Source: [Clostridium] aerotolerans DSM 5434 (GTDB taxonomy: Bacteria; Bacillota; Clostridia; Lachnospirales; Lachnospiraceae). From it: a DNA stretch of 64,000 nucleotides. A program made the position numbers and the translations under genes. Below are positions 1 to 8,550 of the stretch, one piece after another. Numbering within the stretch: the stretch's first letter is position 1; every line of letters starts with the position of its first letter. The notes beneath the pieces are model-generated. The model searched no databases, was not told the origin of the DNA, and worked only from the letters and a program-made list of their open reading frames with translations. The stretch is taken from the NCBI RefSeq assembly GCF_000687555.1, contig NZ_JHWJ01000002.1, positions 1 to 64,000 of the forward strand, written 5' to 3'.

Positions 1-440
1 CACATTTTGTTGGCATTACACAAGAGGGCTTTTCTACACATTTTGCCGGCATTACTCTTGCTGGCATCACGCAAGAAGGTTTTTCTGGGCATCTTGCCGG
101 CATCACACAGGTTGGTCTCTCCGGACATTTTGCTGGCATCTCTCTTGCTGGCATCACGCAAGTGGGTTTCTCTGGGCATCTTGCCGGCATCACACACGTT
201 GGTCTCTCCGGACATTTTGCTGGCATCTCTCTTGCTGGCATCACGCAAGCAGGTTTTTCTGGGCATCTTGCCGGCATCACACACGTTGGTCTCTCCGGAC
301 ATTTTGCTGGCATCTCTCTTGCTGGCATCACGCAAGCAGGTTTTTCTACACATTTTGCAGGCATTACACAGGAAGGTCTCTCCGGACATTTTGTAGGCAT
401 CTCTCTTGCTGGCATCACGCAAGAAGGTCTTTCCGGACAT
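1..440. repeat. 87-bp tandem repeat inside the Cys-rich gene
   Basis: The block starting GGACATTTTG recurs at 123, 210 and 297 with an exact 87-base period and again at 384. The units at 123 and 210 differ at only three bases. Copies outside 123-383 are shortened or diverged, with half-unit spacings such as 51 bases (384 to 435). 87 is a multiple of three, so copy-number change keeps the minus-strand frame. Confidence 0.9.
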
Positions 441-715
441 TTCATTGTGCAATTATTTGCAGCGCTGTCTGATACATTACAGCATGGTCTTTGGTTCCAA
501 GAACATGGGCCTACAGAAATATCCTGGCGGCTCATTGGTATGGGAGCTGGTACCGGATCATTGGTCCTTGCCGGGCCTGAACCGAGAGGCATATCAGGGC
601 GGATTACCGTACCGGGGCTCATAGACATATCAAAGCCCATAGCAGGCTCCCATGGGTAGGATGTACCGTTACGGTCGAAACCGTCGGGATATCCTTGTTT
701 TGCATAACAATCCAT
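1..715 (-). CDS. Cys/Met/Pro-rich tandem-repeat protein, 3' end outside window
   Basis: The minus-strand frame is open from an ATG at 715 to the window edge, giving 238 visible residues and no stop. A good ribosome site (GAAAGGAG) lies 11 bases before the ATG. The first ~90 residues are Pro/Met/Gly rich and non-repetitive, with no signal peptide or membrane segment. From about residue 93 on the protein is made of units of the form C-P-E-[KR]-P-x-C-V-M-P-A-[RK], many arranged as a 29-residue double unit that also holds REMPA. Cysteines recur as C-x5-C pairs. I do not recognise a family. Cys-rich, low-complexity, soluble proteins of this kind in spore formers can be coat or metal-binding proteins, but that is inference. 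It starts 40 bases after the FAD-Rieske oxidoreductase gene on the same strand and may be cotranscribed. The plus-strand frames here are mirror images of the repeat. Confidence 0.8.
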   Translation of the reverse strand, partial: MDCYAKQGYPDGFDRNGTSYPWEPAMGFDMSMSPGTVIRPDMPLGSGPARTNDPVPAPIPMSRQDISVGPCSWNQRPCCNVSDSAANNCTMKCPERPSCVMPAREMPTKCPERPSCVMPAKCVEKPACVMPAREMPAKCPERPTCVMPARCPEKPACVMPAREMPAKCPERPTCVMPARCPEKPTCVMPAREMPAKCPERPTCVMPARCPEKPSCVMPARVMPAKCVEKPSCVMPTKC

Positions 716-755
716 AGGATGTTTGACTCCTTTCAATTATGAAAAGTTTCTACTA

Positions 756-2090
756 TCAATCTATGAAAGGAAGACTCTGTTGTGCAGGGCCAGCAGAAAT
801 TTTTCCATTTATTTCGAAGCCTGAGCCATGGCAGGGGCATTCCCAGCGCTTGTCATATTGGTTCCAGATCAATCTGCATCCCATATGGGGGCAATTGACT
901 GCTCCTGGCTTAACTCCTGCTGACAATCCTTTTACTGACTCCAGACCATGTTCTGCAAACCGCAGAGCGGACGCTTTTACATTATGTCTCTGAGGAGAAA
1001 ATACGGCATCATAAGGCGTTCTCTTACCTGTGATCTGCATAGAAAGCATTTTAGCGGCTACCATGGAGGAGCTCATTCCCCATTTGCCAAAGCCGGTAGC
1101 AACGTACCAGTCCGGGCGGAAGGCAGAAAATGTTCCAATATAGGGAATACTGTCTAAGGTCATGCAGTCCTGAGCTGTCCAGCTTCTAAACTCTTCTGCC
1201 TGATGAAATAAATGCTCTGCCGTATGCCGCATTGTGATAAATGGGTCCGTATCCGGTGCTTTCCCCGTCCGGTGGCTCCCATAACCCAGGAGAAGCTTTC
1301 CATCGTAATTTCTAAATGAATATGCTTTTTTATCCACTCCCAGATACATACCTTCAAGATCCTCTACCGGACCAAGCTCCATGACATAGCTTTTCTCCTG
1401 ATACATTTTTGCAAAATAAAATCCAGGCACATTAACAAAAGGATAGTGGGAAGCAAAGACAATCTTTTCTGCCTTTACGATACCTCTGTCCGTTATTACA
1501 TCATGTCCCTGTACTTTTAAAACTTTTGTCCGTTCATATACAGTTATCCCGGAGGATATCTCTTTTATAAATTCCAAAGGGTTAAATTGTGCCTGACCGG
1601 TAAATTTGACAGCTCCGCAAACTGGAAATGGCAGCTTTGTCTCTCTGACAAAGGAGGCTGGCATACCAAGTTCTTTTGCTGATTGGGCTTCCTCCAACAG
1701 CTTTTTTGATTCCTGGACGGAATAGAGATAAGCATCTTTTTTCTCGTAATGGCACTGAATGGAGTATCGTTTGATCAACTTACCATACTCCTCCACCGCT
1801 AACTGATTTGCTTTTCCGTAAAGTCTGGCACGTTCTTTTCCAACGGATTTTTCCAGTTTATGATAAATTAAATTGTGCTGAGATGTGATTTTTGCAGTGG
1901 TAAAGCCTGACTGTCCGCTTCCTATGCGGTTCGCCTCCAATACAACGACGTGGACTCCATGTCTTTGCAGATAAAATGCAGTTAAAATTCCAGCCATTCC
2001 AGCCCCTATGATCACAACCTCAGTCCGTTTGTTTCCTGTCAGGGAATTACGTCTGGGAATTAATGTTGAATCCATCCAAATTGATTTCAT
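756..2090 (-). CDS. FAD-dependent oxidoreductase with C-terminal Rieske [2Fe-2S] domain
   Basis: 444 residues. The N-terminus has the DAO-family FAD fold, with IIGAGMAG at about residues 27-34 and a following acidic residue at the end of the second strand (VVVLEANRIGSGQSG). The last 45 residues form a compact Rieske site: C400-P-H402 and C418-P-C420-H421, with C405 and C420 placed for the usual disulfide. The architecture matches the B. subtilis YhfW type, which is of unknown substrate; this copy is somewhat shorter. An AGGAGG site sits 7 bases before the ATG. Oxidation of an amine or amino acid with electron transfer through the Rieske centre is the family expectation, not shown here. The Cys-rich repeat gene follows on the same strand. 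Confidence 0.88.
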   Translation of the reverse strand: MKSIWMDSTLIPRRNSLTGNKRTEVVIIGAGMAGILTAFYLQRHGVHVVVLEANRIGSGQSGFTTAKITSQHNLIYHKLEKSVGKERARLYGKANQLAVEEYGKLIKRYSIQCHYEKKDAYLYSVQESKKLLEEAQSAKELGMPASFVRETKLPFPVCGAVKFTGQAQFNPLEFIKEISSGITVYERTKVLKVQGHDVITDRGIVKAEKIVFASHYPFVNVPGFYFAKMYQEKSYVMELGPVEDLEGMYLGVDKKAYSFRNYDGKLLLGYGSHRTGKAPDTDPFITMRHTAEHLFHQAEEFRSWTAQDCMTLDSIPYIGTFSAFRPDWYVATGFGKWGMSSSMVAAKMLSMQITGKRTPYDAVFSPQRHNVKASALRFAEHGLESVKGLSAGVKPGAVNCPHMGCRLIWNQYDKRWECPCHGSGFEINGKISAGPAQQSLPFID

Positions 2091-2243
2091 TTTTTACCTC
2101 CTGCATGCGTTCCATACCAATAGTATTCTCCCAATTTTTAGAATAATGCTTATGAATTTCCTGCCAATTATTTCTTGCTTTCACCCATTAATTGTCATAC
2201 AATAACTTAAGACACAGACAGAAGAAAACAGGAGGCAGATTCA

Positions 2244-3638
2244 ATGAGTTGGTTTCGAAAAAAAGAAAACAAACCAGACGGGATGGTGGTTAAACCTCAG
2301 GTTGAATCACAGGCCGAATCAACGGCAGAATCAGCAGCTGAGAAAAATAAGCTGGAACGGGATTCTTGCTATAAGCATTTAAATCAAGCCATGGAATCAG
2401 GAGAACGAGGCGTTGTATTAAAGCTTTACATTGAAAACTTCAAGCGTCTGAATCAGATTTTCGGATATGATTACTGTGAATCTCTTTTAGAACAGATTCT
2501 TGATTTTTTAAGGGAATTGACACAAAAGAACGTTTATCATTATATCGGTGTGGAGTTTATCATTATTTTGGACGGATATACTCAGGGTCAGGCTCTTTAT
2601 TTGGCAGAAGATGTGGCAGAACGGTTTGACCGGGCATGGAAAGTGAATGGAACCGACTGTTTATGCTCCGCTCAAATGGGAATCTGTCCCTATCCCGGCC
2701 ATGCACAAACGACGGATCAGATGCTTAAATGTCTGGATCTTGCTGTTTCAAAAGCAGGAGAAGGCGGACCTAACCAGGCCGTTGTTTTTGATACCGCCTT
2801 GTATCAGCAGCTTCTGCGCAGACAAACCATTGCACATTATTTAAAGACTGCTCTTGATAACGATGAGGTGGAAATTCGTTACAGACCTACTCTAAATGCA
2901 GGTACAAAGGTATTTGTCCGGGCAGAGCTTTATATGCGCATCTTTATTAAGGGTCTTGGACTGATCGGTGCAGGAGAATTCCTGCCCGTGGCGGAAGACT
3001 CCGGGCAGATCAAAGCCATACAGTATTATGGACTGAAACAGGTGTGTGAGTGTATATCAGAGCTCCTTAAAAATGGATGTGAGTTTGAATCAGTGGCTCT
3101 TCCCATCTCCCCGGTACTTCTTTTGCAGGAAGATTTTCCCCAGGAAGTGAAGCGGGAGCTTAAAGAGTATGGAATTCCCAAGGGAAAGCTGGCTTTGGAG
3201 ATTCAGGAATCTGCTCTGACCACCGGGTATCTAAATGCGAATGTCACCTTACAGACCTTAAAGGATTTAGGGGTTGAGCTGATTCTTAATGAGTTCGGTT
3301 CCGGCTATTCGGGAATTTCCACGATTTTAGACCTTCCGGTGGATACCTTAAAGCTGGAGCGTTTATTTGTGTGGCAGCTGGAAACCAATCCGAAATCCCG
3401 GTACATCATGGAAGGCCTCATTCGAATGGCAAGAGATTTGAACCTTACCATAATTGCCGAGGGTGTGGAAACAGAAAACCAGGTAACACTTCTCACGGAA
3501 GCGGGGTGTAATTATCAGCAGGGATTTTACTACTCTCCTACTCTTGAAAAACTTGCTTTGTTGCAGATACTTGGAACTTCCTTAGATGATTCCATTCCTC
3601 TTCTGTCTGAAGAAAAACAAAAGATGAGCCGAACATAA
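2244..3638 (+). CDS. Degenerate GGDEF-EAL domain protein
   Basis: 464 residues. Residues 1-40 are a charged, Ala/Glu-rich linker with no membrane segment. A GGDEF-like domain follows (about 45-190), but the signature reads GVEF at about 102-105. The EAL-like domain (about 205-450) has AELYMR in place of EALLR, NEFGSGYS in place of the metal-binding DDFG motif, and KLER in place of K-x-D-R; AEGVET and QGFYYS are kept. Loss of GGDEF and of the acidic pair in DDFG argues against both cyclase and phosphodiesterase activity. A c-di-GMP-binding or protein-interaction role is more likely, by inference. The start has AGGAGG 8 bases upstream. It is transcribed alone and ends in a bidirectional terminator shared with the convergent CBS gene. 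Confidence 0.88.
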   Translation: MSWFRKKENKPDGMVVKPQVESQAESTAESAAEKNKLERDSCYKHLNQAMESGERGVVLKLYIENFKRLNQIFGYDYCESLLEQILDFLRELTQKNVYHYIGVEFIIILDGYTQGQALYLAEDVAERFDRAWKVNGTDCLCSAQMGICPYPGHAQTTDQMLKCLDLAVSKAGEGGPNQAVVFDTALYQQLLRRQTIAHYLKTALDNDEVEIRYRPTLNAGTKVFVRAELYMRIFIKGLGLIGAGEFLPVAEDSGQIKAIQYYGLKQVCECISELLKNGCEFESVALPISPVLLLQEDFPQEVKRELKEYGIPKGKLALEIQESALTTGYLNANVTLQTLKDLGVELILNEFGSGYSGISTILDLPVDTLKLERLFVWQLETNPKSRYIMEGLIRMARDLNLTIIAEGVETENQVTLLTEAGCNYQQGFYYSPTLEKLALLQILGTSLDDSIPLLSEEKQKMSRT

Positions 3639-3640
3639 AA

Positions 3641-3682
3641 AAGAAGCGCTTCCTGCCACTTCGGCGGGAAACGCTTCTTTTT
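3641..3682. terminator. Bidirectional terminator between EAL and CBS genes
   Basis: The hairpin pairs GAAGCG-x-TTCC-x-GCC with GGC-x-GGAA-x-CGCTTC around a short ACTTC loop. It is preceded by an A-run and followed by TTTTT, so it can serve both convergent genes. The CBS stop codon touches its right edge. Confidence 0.85.
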
Positions 3683-4133
3683 AATATTCATTTCCAATCA
3701 CTGACTGGCTTTTCACAGCCGGTTTTTGTACTTCCTGAGACTTTTCATAGAAATAGCGGATAATATCCTTGCGAGTAATTATCCCGATGAAATTCTTCTG
3801 GTCATCTACCACAGGGACGAAATTTTGCTTTAGTGCTTTATCAATTAAGCCTTCCATATCAGAATCCGCATAGACCGGGCGATTGTCAGATCTTCTGTCA
3901 ATGGCCGCCACAGTTACCCGCTCTGATTCTTTCAGGCTTAGATTCAGCTTGTTCTTAATCCCCCAAAGCATGTCCCCTTCAGTTATGGTACCAACGTATT
4001 TCCCCGTACGATTAATAACAGGTATGGCTGAGTACTTATGATACTCCATCTTCTCCAGCGCCTGGCGCAGAGAATCATCCTCGTAAATATAAGCCACTTC
4101 GTTCTTTGGTGTTAAAAAAAATAATATGTTCAT
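3681..4133 (-). CDS. CBS-domain pair protein
   Basis: About 150 residues made almost entirely of two CBS motifs: the first around SAIPVINRTGKYVGTITEGD, the second around FVPVVDDQKNFIGIITRKD. There is no fused enzyme or transporter. Tandem CBS pairs bind adenosyl ligands and act as regulatory modules; the target here is unknown. I start at the ATG at 4133 because GGGGAG (4141-4146) is 7 bases away. The in-frame GTG at 4139 would leave almost no spacing. It has its own promoter region (4134-4239) after spoIIQ on the same strand. Confidence 0.85.
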   Translation of the reverse strand: MNILFFLTPKNEVAYIYEDDSLRQALEKMEYHKYSAIPVINRTGKYVGTITEGDMLWGIKNKLNLSLKESERVTVAAIDRRSDNRPVYADSDMEGLIDKALKQNFVPVVDDQKNFIGIITRKDIIRYFYEKSQEVQKPAVKSQSVIGNEY

Positions 4134-4239
4134 AGCCACACTCCCCGTTTATTGTTCGGTATCAGTATAGCAGATGACTCTTAATCGTGTATGAACAATT
4201 TATTATTTTTTTATAACTTTTTTCCAGAAGTTTTTATTG

Positions 4240-4998
4240 TTATTTCATCTGATTCAGAGGATCAATGGCTTTGTCCTCATGGGTAATTTCGAAGAATATG
4301 TTTGCTCCTTCTACGGAATAATACTTGGTAGGTTCAGCCACATAGCCTAATACCTGACCTTCTTTCACATATTCATTTTCCTTTACCTGCATCTCTTTTA
4401 ACTGACCGCAGACAGCAGTATACTTGTTGCCCATATCAAGAACAACGTAGTTACCAATTTCTTCATTGGCTCCGATTTCTTTCACCTTAGCATTGGCTGG
4501 TGCGACAACCGGTGTGCTTACATCTCCCTGGATCACAACGCCTGGATTGCATTTATACTGGTCCAGAGTTGGGAAGTAGATGGTTGAATCCATGCTGTAG
4601 TCTAAAATGACATTTCCCTTTACCGGCCATGTCATTCTGGTTGCATCGGTAAAATTAAGTACCATAGACTTTGCAGCATTTTTGTCTGTTCCGGCTTTTA
4701 CTGCTGGTGCCTGTGTTTCCTGCTTTGCAGTTGCTTTTGCTGAATCAACTGCCTGCATTTCTTCTTTGCTCTTGGTTGCATTGGAATCTCCTGCAACGGC
4801 TACTTGTGTTTCCTGGGGAACTGATTCCTGAACAATCATATTGCTCTGATCCGGAACTTTGAGATAAGGGCTTTCTCCTCCACCATTTCCTCTTTGTACA
4901 GTAATAACTCCTGCTGCAGCTACTATAGTCAGCAGGCCTAGAACCAACAGGACAAGGAATACTTTATCCTTGAACATTTGACCTATTCTCTCTTTCAC
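4240..4998 (-). CDS. spoIIQ: SpoIIQ-like membrane-anchored LytM/M23 domain protein
   Basis: About 252 residues: one N-terminal membrane helix (about residues 9-30), a Ser/Ala/Gln-rich stretch, then an M23-like domain (PVVAPANAKVKEIG, NYVVLDMGN, EGQVLGYVAEP, IDPL). The zinc ligands are missing: the usual HxGxD region reads NPGVVIQGD and the usual LHFEI reads IFFEI, so catalysis is unlikely. The gene lies directly after spoIID (40 bases), as spoIIQ does in several clostridia, which supports the assignment as the forespore channel partner of SpoIIIAH. I prefer the GTG at 4998, 7 bases after a GAGGTG site; an in-frame GTG at 5007 overlaps that site. Confidence 0.78.
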   Translation of the reverse strand: MKERIGQMFKDKVFLVLLVLGLLTIVAAAGVITVQRGNGGGESPYLKVPDQSNMIVQESVPQETQVAVAGDSNATKSKEEMQAVDSAKATAKQETQAPAVKAGTDKNAAKSMVLNFTDATRMTWPVKGNVILDYSMDSTIYFPTLDQYKCNPGVVIQGDVSTPVVAPANAKVKEIGANEEIGNYVVLDMGNKYTAVCGQLKEMQVKENEYVKEGQVLGYVAEPTKYYSVEGANIFFEITHEDKAIDPLNQMK

Positions 4999-5038
4999 GT
5001 TTATCACCTCGGTAATATTCTTACCAAGTGTGAAAGAG

Positions 5039-5959
5039 TTATACAGGATTAATCACAATATTTTTATAAAAATATGAGAGAATTTTTTCTGCGGTCCACC
5101 CCTCGTCTGCTTTGCATTTTGCCCCGAACTGGCTCATGCCGTATCCATGGCCAATTCCCTGGCATACAATGCGGATTTTGCCCTCATATTCTTCAAAGGA
5201 AAAGGAAGTGGAAGGCAGCCCAAGGGCACGCTGGATATCTTCTCCGCTGTATGTTTTGGTACCAATCTGAATCTGTCCCACATAGCCGCCTTCATCCCGG
5301 CTGATGATCTGAATGCTTCCTGGAATCTGATCTGCCTTTACCGGCACATCTCCTGCTATCTGATTGATTTTACCTGCAAAATCTTCTTTGCTTAATTCAT
5401 TCACCGATAAATATCCCTCTGCTTCCACATCTCTTTTGCATTCAACAGGCTGCAGATAAGGGTGGTTATCATCTCCCTTTCTTGTCTTGCCGGTGCTGGC
5501 ACGATGAAACAGGGGATCTATCAAGGTATCGTTATAGGTCATGACCATTTTTGACGTAGAGCGCACGGCATCCTCAATGAGTGTATAGCTTGCCACAAAT
5601 GATTCGCTGCCCCAAAGCCGCTCCATCTGCTTTTTTTCCAGGTACTCCATGTGAAGCTCTGATTCGTTAATTTCATTTTTGCCATTCATTTTACCGTAGA
5701 TATAGGTTCTTGCAATGATTGCCTGGGCTCTTAATGCTTCCTTTCCATAATCAGCTGGCATCTGTTTTGCCACTACTCCTGGTAGATATTCCTCCACATC
5801 CATGGACGAAGAAGCGCCTTTTCTATCAAGAATAATGGTCTTTCCGCTCATTTCCAAAGGAAAGCTCTTTTTTTCTTCTATTTTACCCGTCCAGGCCAAA
5901 GTTATTATATAAGGAAATAACAGAGCGATGATGCATGCCATTGTCATTTTTTTCACCAT
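5039..5959 (-). CDS. spoIID: Stage II sporulation protein D (peptidoglycan lytic transglycosylase)
   Basis: About 306 residues with an N-terminal membrane helix (residues 5-23) and the SpoIID fold: EEYLPGVVAKQMPADYG, EALRAQAIIARTYI, and the C-terminal GIGHGYGMSQFGA. SpoIID degrades septal peptidoglycan during engulfment in the mother cell, with SpoIIP and SpoIIM. In most homologues the motif reads EMPA with a catalytic Glu; here the residue is Gln (Q66, codon CAG). The longest frame starts at 6031, but its first 24 codons run through the glgP terminator. AAAGGTGG lies just before the ATGs at 5965 and 5959, so I use 5959. spoIIQ follows. Confidence 0.88.
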   Translation of the reverse strand: MVKKMTMACIIALLFPYIITLAWTGKIEEKKSFPLEMSGKTIILDRKGASSSMDVEEYLPGVVAKQMPADYGKEALRAQAIIARTYIYGKMNGKNEINESELHMEYLEKKQMERLWGSESFVASYTLIEDAVRSTSKMVMTYNDTLIDPLFHRASTGKTRKGDDNHPYLQPVECKRDVEAEGYLSVNELSKEDFAGKINQIAGDVPVKADQIPGSIQIISRDEGGYVGQIQIGTKTYSGEDIQRALGLPSTSFSFEEYEGKIRIVCQGIGHGYGMSQFGAKCKADEGWTAEKILSYFYKNIVINPV

Positions 5960-6032
5960 AAACATACCACCTTTCTGCCTGGATACAGATTGTAACTTAA
6001 TTTTGTCCAAGGCCTTTTTCAATATATGCAAA

Positions 6033-6064
6033 AAAACGCCCCGGAATCACTTCCGAAGCGTTTT
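6033..6064 (-). terminator. Terminator after glgP
   Basis: The arms AAAACGC and GCGTTTT flank an inner GGAA/TTCC pair. The hairpin lies immediately after the glgP stop codon and reads into a T-rich stretch on the minus strand. Confidence 0.8.
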
Positions 6065-6069
6065 AATCT

Positions 6070-8529
6070 TTAATCCTCCAGCTCGACTTTTACCTTACTT
6101 AAGTGCCAGATGTCATTGACATATTCTGTTATGGTACGGTCTGAGGTGAACTTGCCGCTTGAGGCTACATTTAAAATCGCTGCCTTGGCCCACCATGCTT
6201 CATCCTGGTATGCAGAAGCTATCCTGCTTCTTGCCTCTGCGTAGGACTTAAAATCCTTCAGTATAAAATAGGTATCCGCCCGGTCGCTGCTTATGGTATT
6301 TAATAAGGAATTGTAAATGTCCCGGAACAGCTCCGGGTCTTCCGGGGAATAGTAGCCATTAATCAGCTGCATAAGCACCCGGCGGATCTCATAATCCTGA
6401 TTGAAGATTTCCATAGGATCGTATCCGCCTTCTTTTTCATAACGGATCACTTCATCCGAAGTCATGCCAAAGATGAAGGCATAATCAGCTCCCACTTCCT
6501 CTACAATCTCCACATTGGCTCCATCCATGGTTCCAAGGGTGAGAGCGCCGTTTAACATAAATTTCATGTTGCCGGTACCAGAGGCTTCCTTACTGGCTGT
6601 GGAAATCTGCTCGCTGACATCAGCTGCCGCAAAAATAATTTCTGCATTGGAAACCTTATAATCTTCAATAAAAACCACTTTGATCTTGCCACCAATACTC
6701 CGGTCATTGTTGATTACCTCAGCAACTGCATTGATCAGCTTTATGGTAAGCTTCGCTCTCTTATATCCGGCTGCTGCTTTGGCTCCAAAGATAAAGGTTC
6801 TTGGCACCATCTCCAAATTTGGATTATCCTTTAACTGATTGTATAAGTACATCACATGAAGTATGTTAAGCAGCTGGCGTTTATATTCATGGAGCCGCTT
6901 CACCTGAACATCAAAGATGGATCTTGGGTCTATCTCGATTCCGTTATGTTCCCTGATATAGTCTGCCAGACGGACCTTGTTCTGATACTTGATATCCATA
7001 AATTCCTGCTGGCATTTAGGATCCTCTGCATAAACGGCCAGACGGCGGATGTGGGGAAGGTCAACAATCCAATCCTTACCGATCTTCTTCGTCACCCAGT
7101 CCGCGAGGAGAGGATTACCATGAAGAAGGAAGCGACGCTGGGTAATGCCGTTTGTTTTGTTGTTGAATTTATCCGGCATCATCTGATAAAAATCTTTTAA
7201 TTCCTGATTTTTTAAAATCTCTGTATGAAGCCTTGCAACTCCATTGACGGAAAAGCCGCCTACAATGGCCAGATTTGCCATGCGGACCTGCCCATCATAG
7301 ATGATTGCCATGCTTTTTACTTTATCCTGATTGCCGGGATACATCTCCATGATCTTTAGCTGGAACCGGCGGTTTATTTCTTCTACGATCTGATAGATTC
7401 TTGGAAGGAGTCTGGAAAACAGCTCGATGGGCCATTTTTCAAGGGCTTCCGACATAATGGTGTGATTGGTGTATGCACAGGTCTTTGTGGTGATTTCCCA
7501 TGCCTCATCCCAGCCCAGACCATACTCATCAAGAAGGATTCGCATGAGCTCTGGAACGGCTACGGTGGGGTGGGTATCATTGAGCTGGAATACGGTCTTT
7601 TCAAAGAACTTATGGATGTCCTCATGGGCCTCCATGTACTTTTTCACTGCCCTTTGAACGCTTGCAGAGATAAAGAAATACTGCTGCTTTAAGCGGAGTT
7701 CTTTTCCAGCATAGTGGTTGTCATTGGGGTATAAGACTTCTACAATGGTCTTTGCCAGGTTTTGCTGCTCCACGGCCTTTTGATAGTCGCCTTTATCAAA
7801 GGAATCCAGGCTAAAGGTGTTGATGGCTTCTGCATCCCAGATACGAAGGGTATTCACCACGTTATTTCCATAGCCTACAATGGGCATGTCATAAGGCACG
7901 GCACGGACGGACTGATATCCCTCCTGCACAAACCGTTCCTTTCCATTTTCCCATACAGTATTGACGTAACCGCCGAATTTTACTTCGGTGGCGTATTCGG
8001 CCCGGCGGATCTCAAAGGGATAGCCATTTTTCAGCCAGTCATCCGGCACCTCTAACTGGTATCCATTCTCGATCTTCTGTTTAAACATACCGTAACGGTA
8101 GCGGATTCCGCATCCGTATGCCGGATAGCCAAGAGTTGCCAGAGAGTCTAAGAAGCAGGCCGCAAGACGGCCAAGGCCGCCATTGCCAAGAGCCGGGTCC
8201 GGCTCCTGGTCTTCTATGGCGTTTAAATCAAAGCCCAGCTCATCTAAAACTTCCTTTACCTCTGGCTGTGCCATAATGTTTATGATATTGTTTCCTAGAG
8301 CGCGGCCCATTAAAAATTCCATGGAAAGGTAGTAAAGCGTTTTTACATCCTTCTTTTCATACTCCTTATGGGTCGCGATCCATTCATCGATAATCACATC
8401 TTTTACTGCATAGGCAACTGCCTGGTACATCTGCTCTTTCGTTGCTTCATCTACTGTCCTGCGAAACACGTTCTTCATATTAAAGAGAACGCTTTTTTTA
8501 AAGGTTTCCTTATCAAATCCCATGCCCAT
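6070..8529 (-). CDS. glgP: Glycogen/starch alpha-glucan phosphorylase
   Basis: About 819 residues, normal length for glycosyltransferase family 35. It releases glucose 1-phosphate from alpha-1,4-glucans using pyridoxal phosphate. Diagnostic stretches include EPDPALGNGGLGRLAACFLD, QLNDTHPTVAVPELMR, VQVKRLHEYKRQLLN and the PLP-lysine motif EASGTGNMKFMLNGA. I start at the ATG at 8529, 9 bases after AGGAGG. The longer frame begins with the GTG that is part of that ribosome site. It follows ileS with only 21 bases between, so the two may share a transcript, which is an unusual pairing. Confidence 0.95.
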   Translation of the reverse strand: MGMGFDKETFKKSVLFNMKNVFRRTVDEATKEQMYQAVAYAVKDVIIDEWIATHKEYEKKDVKTLYYLSMEFLMGRALGNNIINIMAQPEVKEVLDELGFDLNAIEDQEPDPALGNGGLGRLAACFLDSLATLGYPAYGCGIRYRYGMFKQKIENGYQLEVPDDWLKNGYPFEIRRAEYATEVKFGGYVNTVWENGKERFVQEGYQSVRAVPYDMPIVGYGNNVVNTLRIWDAEAINTFSLDSFDKGDYQKAVEQQNLAKTIVEVLYPNDNHYAGKELRLKQQYFFISASVQRAVKKYMEAHEDIHKFFEKTVFQLNDTHPTVAVPELMRILLDEYGLGWDEAWEITTKTCAYTNHTIMSEALEKWPIELFSRLLPRIYQIVEEINRRFQLKIMEMYPGNQDKVKSMAIIYDGQVRMANLAIVGGFSVNGVARLHTEILKNQELKDFYQMMPDKFNNKTNGITQRRFLLHGNPLLADWVTKKIGKDWIVDLPHIRRLAVYAEDPKCQQEFMDIKYQNKVRLADYIREHNGIEIDPRSIFDVQVKRLHEYKRQLLNILHVMYLYNQLKDNPNLEMVPRTFIFGAKAAAGYKRAKLTIKLINAVAEVINNDRSIGGKIKVVFIEDYKVSNAEIIFAAADVSEQISTASKEASGTGNMKFMLNGALTLGTMDGANVEIVEEVGADYAFIFGMTSDEVIRYEKEGGYDPMEIFNQDYEIRRVLMQLINGYYSPEDPELFRDIYNSLLNTISSDRADTYFILKDFKSYAEARSRIASAYQDEAWWAKAAILNVASSGKFTSDRTITEYVNDIWHLSKVKVELED

Positions 8530-8550
8530 TCCACAAAACCTCCTCACCGT

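Noticed and set aside
1-440. Regular repeats as a possible CRISPR array
   Set aside because: The whole 87-base unit is conserved, with no unique spacers, and the period keeps a reading frame.
7-659. Two plus-strand ORFs rich in HFAGI/HLAGI-type repeats
   Set aside because: They are the complement of the 87-bp repeat. The minus-strand frame has a strong ribosome site, a non-repetitive N-terminus and stays open to the edge; the plus frames have no ribosome site.
4133-4139. GTG at 4139 as the CBS gene start
   Set aside because: It is one base from the ribosome site; the ATG at 4133 has proper spacing.
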